Assembly (NCBI GenBank): GCA_020851795.1
Contig: JADZCA010000022.1
Location: 1-41,491, forward strand
Length of the DNA stretch: 41,491 nt
Source of the DNA: Planctomycetota bacterium
Lineage (GTDB): Bacteria > Planctomycetota > PLA2 > JAEUHO01
Direction of reading: 5' to 3'
Made by a program: the position numbers and the translations under genes. Below, piece after piece: positions 30,920 to 37,748 of the stretch; positions within the stretch are counted from its first letter, which is position 1; every line of letters starts with the position of its first letter. Below the pieces are notes generated by a model. That model searched no databases and was not told where the DNA came from. It saw only the letters and a list, made by a program, of their open reading frames with translations.

Positions 30920-32187
30920 GACCGCGCGCCGAGCGCGTCGATCGCCGCGACGACGCGCGTGGCGGCGACGAGCCCGTCCTCGTGGAAGCCGTGCCGCAGG
31001 TGCGCCCCGGCGAACCACGTGCGGCGGGCGCCGTTGCGCGCGGCGACCGCGTCCTGCGCCGCGACCGCGTCGGCCGTGAGCGTGGGGTGCGCGTACGCGA
31101 GCTCGCGCAGCACGCCCGCGGGCTCGCGCGACGGGTTGAGCGTGACGCAGACGGGCACCTCGCCCGGCAGGTTCTGCAGGCGGTTGAGGTGGTAGGTCAG
31201 CGAGGCCGGCGCCGCGTCGTCGCGGCAGTCGGCGACGTCGCAGTTCCACGCCGACCACGCGCGGCGGCGGCGCGGCAGGAACGACGCGTCGGTGTGCAGG
31301 ACGACGCGGTGGCGCGCGTAGGGGAAGCGCGCGAGCAGCGCGCGCTCGGCGTCGTCGGCGTCGGGGAGCAGGGCGAGCGCCTCGTCGGCGTGGCACGCGA
31401 GCACGACGTGGTCGAAGCGCTCGAGCGGGCGACCCGCCACCTCGACCGTGACGCCGCCCCCGTCGCGACGGATCGCGCGCACGGCCGACGACGTGCGCGC
31501 GCGGGGCCCGAGGTCGCGGGCGACCGCCTCGACGTAGGCGCGGCTCCCGCCCGCCACGGTCAGCCACGGCAGCTGGCGGCGCCGCAGGAAGCCGTGGTTG
31601 TCGAAGAAGCCGAGCAGCATGCGCGCCGAGCCGTCGAGCACGCCCCCGAACGGGGCCGACCACACGGCGCCGGCGGTCGGCAGGAGCCAGTGGCGCACGA
31701 ACCCGTCGCCGTACCCGCCGCGCTGCAGGAACGTCCGCACCGTCACGTCGGGGGCGGGCGACGGCGCGTCCGGGGCGGAGGCGGCCAGCCACGCGCGCGC
31801 CTCGCGGAAGAAGCGGAACAGGTCGCGGAACATGCGGTGGAACGAGGGGCGCAGCAGGTTCGACGGCTGCGCGAGCACGGACGCGACCGAGCGGAGCGCG
31901 TACTCGAGGCCGCAGCGTCGGCAGCGCACCGAGAGCGCCATGTCCGACGCCACGGCGCCGACGCCGAGCTCGTCGAGCAGGGCGACGAAGCCGGGGTAGG
32001 TGGCGCGGTTGAACACCATGAAGCCGGTGTCCACGCGCAGGCGCCGCCCGCCGACCTCGACGTCGTGGGTGTGGGCGTGGCCGCCGAGGCGGTCCTGCGC
32101 CTCGAAGAGCACGACCTCGTGCTTCGCGGCGAGCCGACGCGCCGCGACGAGCCCCGTGACCCCGCCGCCGACGATCGCGATGCGCAT
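30916..32187 (-). CDS. FAD-dependent oxidoreductase, amine-oxidase-like (COG2907 type)
   Basis: The 423-residue product starts with the dinucleotide-binding motif IAIVGGGVTGLVAARRLA and the FAD-ribose acidic residue in VVLFEAQDRLGGHAHT. It continues with VDTGFMVFNRATYPGF and ends with RTWFAGAHLRHGFHEDGLVA, the second FAD contact. This family sits in acyl-chain modification clusters with DUF1365 and CFA synthase genes. It may oxidise or desaturate acyl chains. Start ATG 32187 is four bases after the desaturase stop. Confidence 0.88.
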   Translation of the reverse strand: MRIAIVGGGVTGLVAARRLAAKHEVVLFEAQDRLGGHAHTHDVEVGGRRLRVDTGFMVFNRATYPGFVALLDELGVGAVASDMALSVRCRRCGLEYALRSVASVLAQPSNLLRPSFHRMFRDLFRFFREARAWLAASAPDAPSPAPDVTVRTFLQRGGYGDGFVRHWLLPTAGAVWSAPFGGVLDGSARMLLGFFDNHGFLRRRQLPWLTVAGGSRAYVEAVARDLGPRARTSSAVRAIRRDGGGVTVEVAGRPLERFDHVVLACHADEALALLPDADDAERALLARFPYARHRVVLHTDASFLPRRRRAWSAWNCDVADCRDDAAPASLTYHLNRLQNLPGEVPVCVTLNPSREPAGVLRELAYAHPTLTADAVAAQDAVAARNGARRTWFAGAHLRHGFHEDGLVAATRVVAAIDALGARS

Positions 32188-32191
32188 GAGG

Positions 32192-33118
32192 TCAGAGGGC
32201 GCGGCGGCCCTCTTCGAGCACCGACTCCGGCGGGACCTTGAGCCGGCGGACGATGCCGAGCTTGGCGAGCATCGACAGGAAGACGTGGCCGAGGTCGATC
32301 TCGCCCGGGTAGAAGCCCTGGCGCTCGGAGGCCTGGTAGCGGTGGTGGTTGTTGTGCCACCCCTCGCCCATCGTGATCCACGCGACGAAGCGGTTGTTGC
32401 GGCTCTCGTCGCCCGTCTTGAAGCGCTTGCTGCCCCAGACGTGGAGGACGGAGTTCACGCACCACGTCCCGTGGTAGAGGACCACCGTCGAGACGCCCAT
32501 GCCCCACACGAGCAGCTGCGCGCCCGAGGTGTGCAGCCCGGGGAAGGCGGCCGCGAGCGCCCCGCCGCCGAAGAAGATCACGGCGCCGAGCAGGATCGGC
32601 GGCACGAAGTGCCAGCGGTCCAGCCAGACGATCTCGGGGAACTTCGCCCAGTCCTGCACGCGGCTCCACTCGGTCGTCGAGTGGGCGGGCGAGCAGATCC
32701 AGCCCATGTGCGCCCACCAGAACCCGCGCTGCACCGGCGAGTGCGCGTCCTCGGGGGTGTCGGAGGCCTTGTGGTGGAGGCGGTGCACCGACGCCCACCA
32801 CAGCGGGCCCTTCTGGATCGCGGTGCACGCGGCGGCGGCGACGAGGAACGCGTACGCGCGGCTGGTCTCGTAGGAGCGGTGGGAGAAGAGCCGGTGGTAG
32901 CCCGTCGTGACCGCGAGCATGCGCAGCACGTACATCAGGAAGGCGAGGACGACGGCCGCGACGCTCACGCCGACCCACGCCAGCGCGACGAACGGCACGA
33001 TGTGGATCAGCACGAACCAGCTGGTGGAGAACGCACGGTAGCCGGCGGAGGCTCGCCCCGGGACCGGCGCGGCGGCGGGGGCGGCCGGCGCGGCGGCCGG
33101 CGCGAGGGCGGGGGGCAT
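32192..33118 (-). CDS. Membrane fatty-acid (acyl-CoA type) delta-9 desaturase
   Basis: The 308-residue product has the three histidine boxes of the di-iron membrane desaturases: H75RLFSH80, H112RLHH116 and H255NNHH259. It also has pairs of hydrophobic segments (WFVLIHIVPFVALAWVGVSV, then VVLAFLMYVLRMLAV, and FVPPILLGAVIFFGGGALAA). WGSKRFKTGDESRNNRFVAW is typical of stearoyl-CoA/lipid desaturases. ATG 33118 is chosen because a TACCCT box lies six bases upstream. It leads the operon and would supply the double bond used by the CFA-like enzymes. Confidence 0.92.
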   Translation of the reverse strand: MPPALAPAAAPAAPAAAPVPGRASAGYRAFSTSWFVLIHIVPFVALAWVGVSVAAVVLAFLMYVLRMLAVTTGYHRLFSHRSYETSRAYAFLVAAAACTAIQKGPLWWASVHRLHHKASDTPEDAHSPVQRGFWWAHMGWICSPAHSTTEWSRVQDWAKFPEIVWLDRWHFVPPILLGAVIFFGGGALAAAFPGLHTSGAQLLVWGMGVSTVVLYHGTWCVNSVLHVWGSKRFKTGDESRNNRFVAWITMGEGWHNNHHRYQASERQGFYPGEIDLGHVFLSMLAKLGIVRRLKVPPESVLEEGRRAL

Positions 33119-33124
33119 CGCCAG

Positions 33125-33130
33125 AGGGTA
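33125..33130 (-). promoter_or_regulatory. -10 hexamer TACCCT heading the lipid operon
   Basis: On the minus strand GGTACCCT is followed by six bases and the ATG at 33118. It is the only promoter candidate seen for the seven-gene operon, since the later genes overlap or nearly touch. Confidence 0.45.
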
Positions 33131-33236
33131 CCGGATGCGCGGCCAAACCCCGTGAATCGTCCCGCACGGGGAGGCGGCTCGCAACCCCGGCGGACGGCCC
33201 ACGACCTTCGGGCGCGGCAGCCCCGCGGCGGGACGA

Positions 33237-33270
33237 GACCGGACCCGTCCGGTCCGGGCGGCGGCCGCCC
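33237..33270 (-). terminator. Paired hairpins after the HEAT/VWA gene
   Basis: Directly after the stop codon at 33272, GGGCGG (33256-33261) pairs with CCGCCC (33265-33270). Next to it, GACCGGAC (33237-33244) pairs with GTCCGGTC (33247-33254). There is no T tract. The rest of the gap to the desaturase shows nothing else. Confidence 0.45.
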
Positions 33271-33271
33271 G

Positions 33272-36040
33272 CTACTTGCGGTCCGGGACGTGGATGAACT
33301 CGCCGTCGTTCTCGGCGGCCAGCCGGCGGAGGAACTCGAGGTCCACCCCGGTGTTGCCCATCGCGATCACGTGGATCTCGACCTTGGCGAACCGGTTCAC
33401 GTCCCGCATCCACGAGAGGATCGTCTCGGTGTCGGTGATCTCGCCCCGGGTCGGCGTCCCGTCGGTGAGGAAGTACATGGTGTCGGGGATGGGGTCGAGC
33501 TGGGCCTGGAGCGTGGGCTTCTCGTGGAGCCCGACCGCGGCCTTGAGCGCCCCGTAGATGTTGGTCTCCTCCTCGAGGCCCGCGGCCTTGACCGCGCCGA
33601 TCGCCTGGGCGCCCATCCCGCCGGCGACCACGAGGGCGTCCTGCCACGGGCGCACCTTCGTCGAGAAGAAGACGAGGTTGAACCGCGTGCGCGCGTCGAG
33701 CTTGCCGAGCGCGGTGATGACCGCGTTCTTGGCGACGTCGATGCGCTGGCCCTTGGGCAGCGTGCCGAGCTTCTCCTGGGCGTCCTTGGGGACCTCGATC
33801 AGGGTCTCCATCGACTTCGACACGTCGAGCACGAAGAGCACGCTCTGCGAGAAGATGCGCCGCCCGTAGTAGGTCGGCTCGTCCTCCCCCGGCTTCTTGG
33901 CGGGCGCGTAGCGGTCGTCCTCGGGGTTCTTCGCCTCCGGGAGCGGGGGCGGGATCCCCTTGGGCTTCTGGTCCTGCCACCACTTGCGCCACACCTGCGG
34001 GTTCGGGCCGAAGCTCTCGTGCGTCACCGCCTTGAGCGCCGCGTGGATCTCCCGGTGCAGGCGCCCGCCCTCGGTGTCGAGGCGCTCGATCAGCGGGTCC
34101 ACCGCGTCGATGTCGCCCATGGTCGCGAGCGCGCGGCAGGCCGAGAGGCGCACCTGCCAGTCCGACGCCGTCAGGCGCGCGACCACCGCCTTCGTCGCCT
34201 TCGAGGTGGCCTGCCCGAGCGCGGCGCACGCGTCGGCCTTGGCGATCCACGCCTTCGGGTTCTTGTCCTCGATCTCGGCCACGAGCACCGGGGCGCTCGC
34301 GGGGTCGGCGAGGTCCTGCAGCGCCTTCGCGGCGTTGGCGCGGACGAGCCAGTGCGGGTCCTTGAGCATCGCCTCGAAGGTCGTGCGCGACGTCGTGTCC
34401 TTGAGGTCGCCGAGCACGCGGGCGACGTGGGCCCGCACCATCGCGTCGGCGTCGGAGAGCCCGGAGGTGCGCAGCCACCCGATCACCTCGGGGTCCTCGG
34501 TCCGCTTGAGCAGCAGCACGATCGTCTCGCGCACGACGTCGGCGTCGATGGCGAGCCGCGACAGCACGAGGCGCGCGGTCTCGACGCTGCGCACCTTCTC
34601 GAGGCCCCGCAGCAGCGCCGCCAGCGTGATCGGGTCCTGCTCGGCCTGGATGCGCCGCCGCTCGGCCGCGTCCACGCCGCCGGTCTCGCCCGTCAGCGCG
34701 ACGTCCTTGGGCGTCTCGGCCATGCTCTTGCGCTTGCCGAGCATGCGGTCGGCCCACCGCGCGTCGAAGTCGTCGGGCGTCATCCCGAGGCCTTCGCGGA
34801 ACGCGGCCGCGTGCTCCTTCCCCTCGCGCAGGAGCTTGAGCGTCGCGAGCCAGCGGTCGCGGTCCTCGTCGAGCATCGTCTTCATGTACGACCACGCGCG
34901 CACGTGGTCGTCGTAGGAGAGGTGCGAGAGCGACGCGTGGCCGAACAGCTTCTCGGTGGGGGGGCGCTTGCCCGCGGCGATCGCGACGGCCTTCTTGTCC
35001 CAGTCCTTGCCCGACCCGGACGCGCCCGTGCTCTCGTCGTGGCAGAAGGTCGTCCAGTCGGCGAAGAACGGGTGGATCTTGCAGAGCCAGTCCGCGCACG
35101 CGACGAATGCCCACTTCGGGCAGTTCTTCGTCTGGCCCGTCACGCCGTGCCAGCACGAGAACAGGATGTGGCCCACCATGTGGCGCACGTAGCCGTGCAG
35201 GTCGCGGTCGCTGCCGTAGTCGTCGGTCGAGGTCGCGAACCCGTTCCAGCAGAACCCGCCGGCGACCTTCCCGCCGCCGCCGCCGTAGAGCATGTTCGTG
35301 CGCGGGCTGCCGAAGTAGGTCGCCTGCCACGCCTCCTTCTTCGACGTCCGCGACGCGAGGTAGATCGCCATCGGCTGGCCGAGCCGCGCGTCGTCGCCGA
35401 ACACCTCGACGAAGTCGTCGTAGGCCTTCTCCGCGCGCTCGAGGAAGAGGTGCGCAATCTCGTGCGTGTCCATCACGCGCGGCGCGCCGCCCTGCGTGAG
35501 CACCTTGAGCTGGGGGATGTCGGTGGCGACGTAGAAGCGGCTCGTCCACGCCACTGCCATCTTCTTGCGCGCCGCCGGGTCGGCCTTGCGCAGCCCGACG
35601 GCCGACTCGACGTCGAGCTGGTGCGCGAGCTTCGCCTTGGCGTCCGCGTCGGGGAACCCCGGGAGCCCGTCGCACGACGTGCACTCGGTGTCCTCGGCGC
35701 AGCGGCTGCACGTGATGCCCCACGACGCCGCGTGGCGCTTCCAGAAGCACTCCGGCTTCTGCGACCCCGTGCACTCCGCGCCCCAGCCGTCGGGGCGGTC
35801 CTTGCTCGAGCAGTTGCCCCCCGACGCGCAGAAGCCGCAGCGGCACGGGTCCTCGGGCGGCCGCAGCGGCGAGCGCAGGTAGTGCCAGCACGCCTCGCCC
35901 TCCTGGCAGCTGCAGTGGCCGGGCTTCATCCGCTCGGTGGGCGACTCCTCCGCGCCCGCGGGCCGCAGGGCGCCGACCCAGACGGCGAGGAACGCGACCG
36001 AGAGCACGCGCAGCAGGCGGGCGTGGGCGAGGGGCGGCAT
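33272..36040 (-). CDS. Exported Cys-rich, peptidase-like, HEAT-repeat and VWA domain protein
   Basis: The 922-residue product has a signal peptide (LLRVLSVAFLAVWVGAL, cleavage near AGA-EE). A Cys-rich stretch (about 40-125) holds some 13 cysteines, e.g. CSCQEGEAC, CRCGFC, CSRC. Residues about 150-420 resemble planctomycete peptidase-like domains. The usual HExxH place reads RHMVGHI, so it is probably inactive; an earlier DTHEIAHLF may be fortuitous. HEAT-like repeats follow at about 480-650. A VWA domain begins near 730 with an intact MIDAS, Asp739-x-Ser741-x-Ser743 (FVLDVSKSM), and FLTDGTPTRGE. The precise function is unknown; a protein-binding role at the cell surface or periplasm is inferred. 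Confidence 0.83.
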   Translation of the reverse strand: MPPLAHARLLRVLSVAFLAVWVGALRPAGAEESPTERMKPGHCSCQEGEACWHYLRSPLRPPEDPCRCGFCASGGNCSSKDRPDGWGAECTGSQKPECFWKRHAASWGITCSRCAEDTECTSCDGLPGFPDADAKAKLAHQLDVESAVGLRKADPAARKKMAVAWTSRFYVATDIPQLKVLTQGGAPRVMDTHEIAHLFLERAEKAYDDFVEVFGDDARLGQPMAIYLASRTSKKEAWQATYFGSPRTNMLYGGGGGKVAGGFCWNGFATSTDDYGSDRDLHGYVRHMVGHILFSCWHGVTGQTKNCPKWAFVACADWLCKIHPFFADWTTFCHDESTGASGSGKDWDKKAVAIAAGKRPPTEKLFGHASLSHLSYDDHVRAWSYMKTMLDEDRDRWLATLKLLREGKEHAAAFREGLGMTPDDFDARWADRMLGKRKSMAETPKDVALTGETGGVDAAERRRIQAEQDPITLAALLRGLEKVRSVETARLVLSRLAIDADVVRETIVLLLKRTEDPEVIGWLRTSGLSDADAMVRAHVARVLGDLKDTTSRTTFEAMLKDPHWLVRANAAKALQDLADPASAPVLVAEIEDKNPKAWIAKADACAALGQATSKATKAVVARLTASDWQVRLSACRALATMGDIDAVDPLIERLDTEGGRLHREIHAALKAVTHESFGPNPQVWRKWWQDQKPKGIPPPLPEAKNPEDDRYAPAKKPGEDEPTYYGRRIFSQSVLFVLDVSKSMETLIEVPKDAQEKLGTLPKGQRIDVAKNAVITALGKLDARTRFNLVFFSTKVRPWQDALVVAGGMGAQAIGAVKAAGLEEETNIYGALKAAVGLHEKPTLQAQLDPIPDTMYFLTDGTPTRGEITDTETILSWMRDVNRFAKVEIHVIAMGNTGVDLEFLRRLAAENDGEFIHVPDRK

Positions 36041-36048
36041 CGCCGCGG

Positions 36049-36054
36049 ATCGTA
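36049..36054 (-). promoter_or_regulatory. -10 hexamer TACGAT for the HEAT/VWA gene
   Basis: On the minus strand GCTACGAT is followed by eight bases and the ATG at 36040. The remaining divergent gap to 36250 shows no further gene. Confidence 0.45.
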
Positions 36055-36250
36055 GCAATCCGGGCCCGCGCCGCGGGAGACCCCGCGGCCGCCCGGGGTG
36101 GGGGACTCCGGCCCCGACCGTCGGGCGCGGCGGCGGCCCGGCCGCCGGTTCCGCCCGCGCCGTCGCCACGGGCCCCGCGCCCCGCGCACCGGGCTCGGCC
36201 CCGTGGCATCCTCCCCGCTCCCCGACGCCCGCCCCACGGAGGTCTCCTCG

Positions 36251-37090
36251 ATGCGCGCCGTCCCCTCGGTCCTCGGTCTGCTCGCCCTCGCCGTCGCCGC
36301 GTTCGCCGTCGCGGGCCCCCGTGGCGCGACCGCCTCGCCCCGGCCGCAGGACGCCCCCGCGGCGACCGGCGGGCGCGAGGTCGAGTACCGCCACGGCGAC
36401 GTCACGCTGCGCGGCTGGCTCGCGCGGCCGGCGTCGGTCCCCGCGGGCGGGGCGTCGGCGGTGCTGGTCGTGCACGACTGGATGGGCTGCGGCGACTTCG
36501 CCAAGCGGCGCGCGGACGCGCTGGCGGCGGCGGGCCACGTCGCCTTCGCGCTCGACATGTACGGCGGCGGCAAGGTGTGCGGTGGCCCGCAGGAGGCGAT
36601 GGCGCAGGCGACGACCTTCTACAAGGACCGCGCGCTGATGGTCGCGCGGGCGAAGGCGGGGCTCGACGTGCTGCGGGCCGAGCCCGGCGTGGACCGCGCG
36701 CGCGTGGCGGCGATCGGGTTCTGCTTCGGCGGGTCGGTCGCGCTGCAGCTGGCGCGCTCGGGCGAGGCGATCGCGGGCGTCGTCTCGTTCCACGGCGGCC
36801 TCAAGACCGACGTCCCGGCCGCCGAGGGCGCGGTGAAGGCGAAGCTGCTCGTGCTGCACGGCGGGGCCGACCCGTTCGTGCCGCCGGCGGAGGTCGCGGG
36901 CTTCCTCGAGGAGATGAACCGCGCGAAGGCGACGTGGCGGATGGAGGTGTACGGCGGCGCCGTGCACGCGTTCACCAACCCCGCGGCCGGCACCGACCCG
37001 AGCAAGGGCGCGGCGTTCGACGCCGACGCCGACCGGCGCAGCCTCGCGGCGCAGGACGCGTTCTTCGCCGAGGTCCTCGCCGCGAAGTGA
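36251..37090 (+). CDS. Dienelactone hydrolase family protein, exported
   Basis: The 279-residue product has a signal peptide (SVLGLLALAVAAFAVAGP) and an alpha/beta-hydrolase fold. The Cys-Asp-His triad of the family is Cys158 in GFCFGGS, Asp207 in GGADPFVPP and His239 in GGAVHAF. VVHDWMGCG precedes the oxyanion region. The substrate is unknown; many family members are general esterases rather than dienelactone hydrolases. ATG 36251 has GGAGG at 36238. It is a single gene, divergent from the HEAT/VWA gene. Confidence 0.87.
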   Translation: MRAVPSVLGLLALAVAAFAVAGPRGATASPRPQDAPAATGGREVEYRHGDVTLRGWLARPASVPAGGASAVLVVHDWMGCGDFAKRRADALAAAGHVAFALDMYGGGKVCGGPQEAMAQATTFYKDRALMVARAKAGLDVLRAEPGVDRARVAAIGFCFGGSVALQLARSGEAIAGVVSFHGGLKTDVPAAEGAVKAKLLVLHGGADPFVPPAEVAGFLEEMNRAKATWRMEVYGGAVHAFTNPAAGTDPSKGAAFDADADRRSLAAQDAFFAEVLAAK

Positions 37091-37122
37091 CGAGAGGTCG
37101 GCTGCGACCGGCCCGGGCCCTG

Positions 37123-37171
37123 CGTGCGATCGGCGCCCGACGGGCCTCGTCTTTCGTGAATTCGGCCGGCT
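37123..37171. repeat. 49-bp dispersed intergenic repeat, copy 2
   Basis: This is the second copy of 16144-16192, at about 80% identity, again between convergent genes. It overlaps the DUF3592 stop codon by two bases. Confidence 0.45.
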
Positions 37172-37628
37172 ACAGCACGAGCAGCGCGACGCCCGCGGCG
37201 AGCGTGAGCAGGCCGAGCGGGACGAAGACGAAGCCGATCCACCCGGCCGAGCGGTCGAGGACCGCGCGGGCGGGGTCGCGCGGGTCGTGGAACACGTCCA
37301 CCTTCGCGCCGGGGGCGAGGCGTGCGGCGAGGGCCTCGCACTCCTTCGCGTGGCGCCGCTTCGGGTCGGACAGCCCGACGCGCGTGCCGCGGTGGGTCGT
37401 GCCGTCCACGGCGTAGTCGTACGCCACCGAGAGCGCGCCCATCCGGACGATCTCGACGGCGTCGCCGGCGAGCCCGACGCCGTCGCTCCACGTGACGTCG
37501 CACGAGACGACGGTCCCCGTGGCGCGCCGCCAGCGCCGCGTCGCGAGGCGGCGCAGGAACGGGAGGAGGCCGGCCACGGCGAGGGCGGAGCCCGCCGCGC
37601 AGAACGCGATCGCCATCCAGAGCTGCAT
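37170..37628 (-). CDS. DUF3592 membrane protein
   Basis: The 152-residue product has a membrane segment at each end (MAIAFCAAGSALAVAGLLPF, and IGFVFVPLGLLTLAAGVALL). Between them is the DUF3592 beta domain: RATGTVVSCDVTW, YDYAVDGTTHRGTRVGL, and KVDVFHDPRDPARAVL. Its function is unknown. The ATG at 37628 has a TACGCT box eight bases upstream (37642-37637 on the minus strand), again near-leaderless. Confidence 0.85.
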   Translation of the reverse strand: MQLWMAIAFCAAGSALAVAGLLPFLRRLATRRWRRATGTVVSCDVTWSDGVGLAGDAVEIVRMGALSVAYDYAVDGTTHRGTRVGLSDPKRRHAKECEALAARLAPGAKVDVFHDPRDPARAVLDRSAGWIGFVFVPLGLLTLAAGVALLVL

Positions 37629-37636
37629 GGCCGCAG

Positions 37637-37642
37637 AGCGTA
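37637..37642 (-). promoter_or_regulatory. -10 hexamer TACGCT for the DUF3592 gene
   Basis: On the minus strand GTACGCT is followed by eight bases and the ATG at 37628. Confidence 0.45.
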
Positions 37643-37748
37643 CCGGACCGCGGCGCGCGTCGCACGGCCGCGGTCCACGTCGGCGTGCCTGCTGCGCCGG
37701 GCGGCCTGCGCGGTGCGTCGTTCCGCTCGGCCCGACGGCCGCTCGCGC

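Noticed and set aside
35440..35480. HEIAH in the HEAT/VWA protein as a proven zinc protease site
   Set aside because: By comparison with related planctomycete domains, the metal-site place is RHMVGHI further on. The third ligand for HEIAH is not evident, so it is noted but not claimed.
32000..36055. 1.3-kilo-residue open frame antisense to the desaturase and HEAT/VWA genes
   Set aside because: It has a low-complexity composition and crosses gene borders and terminators; the minus-strand genes have clear motifs.
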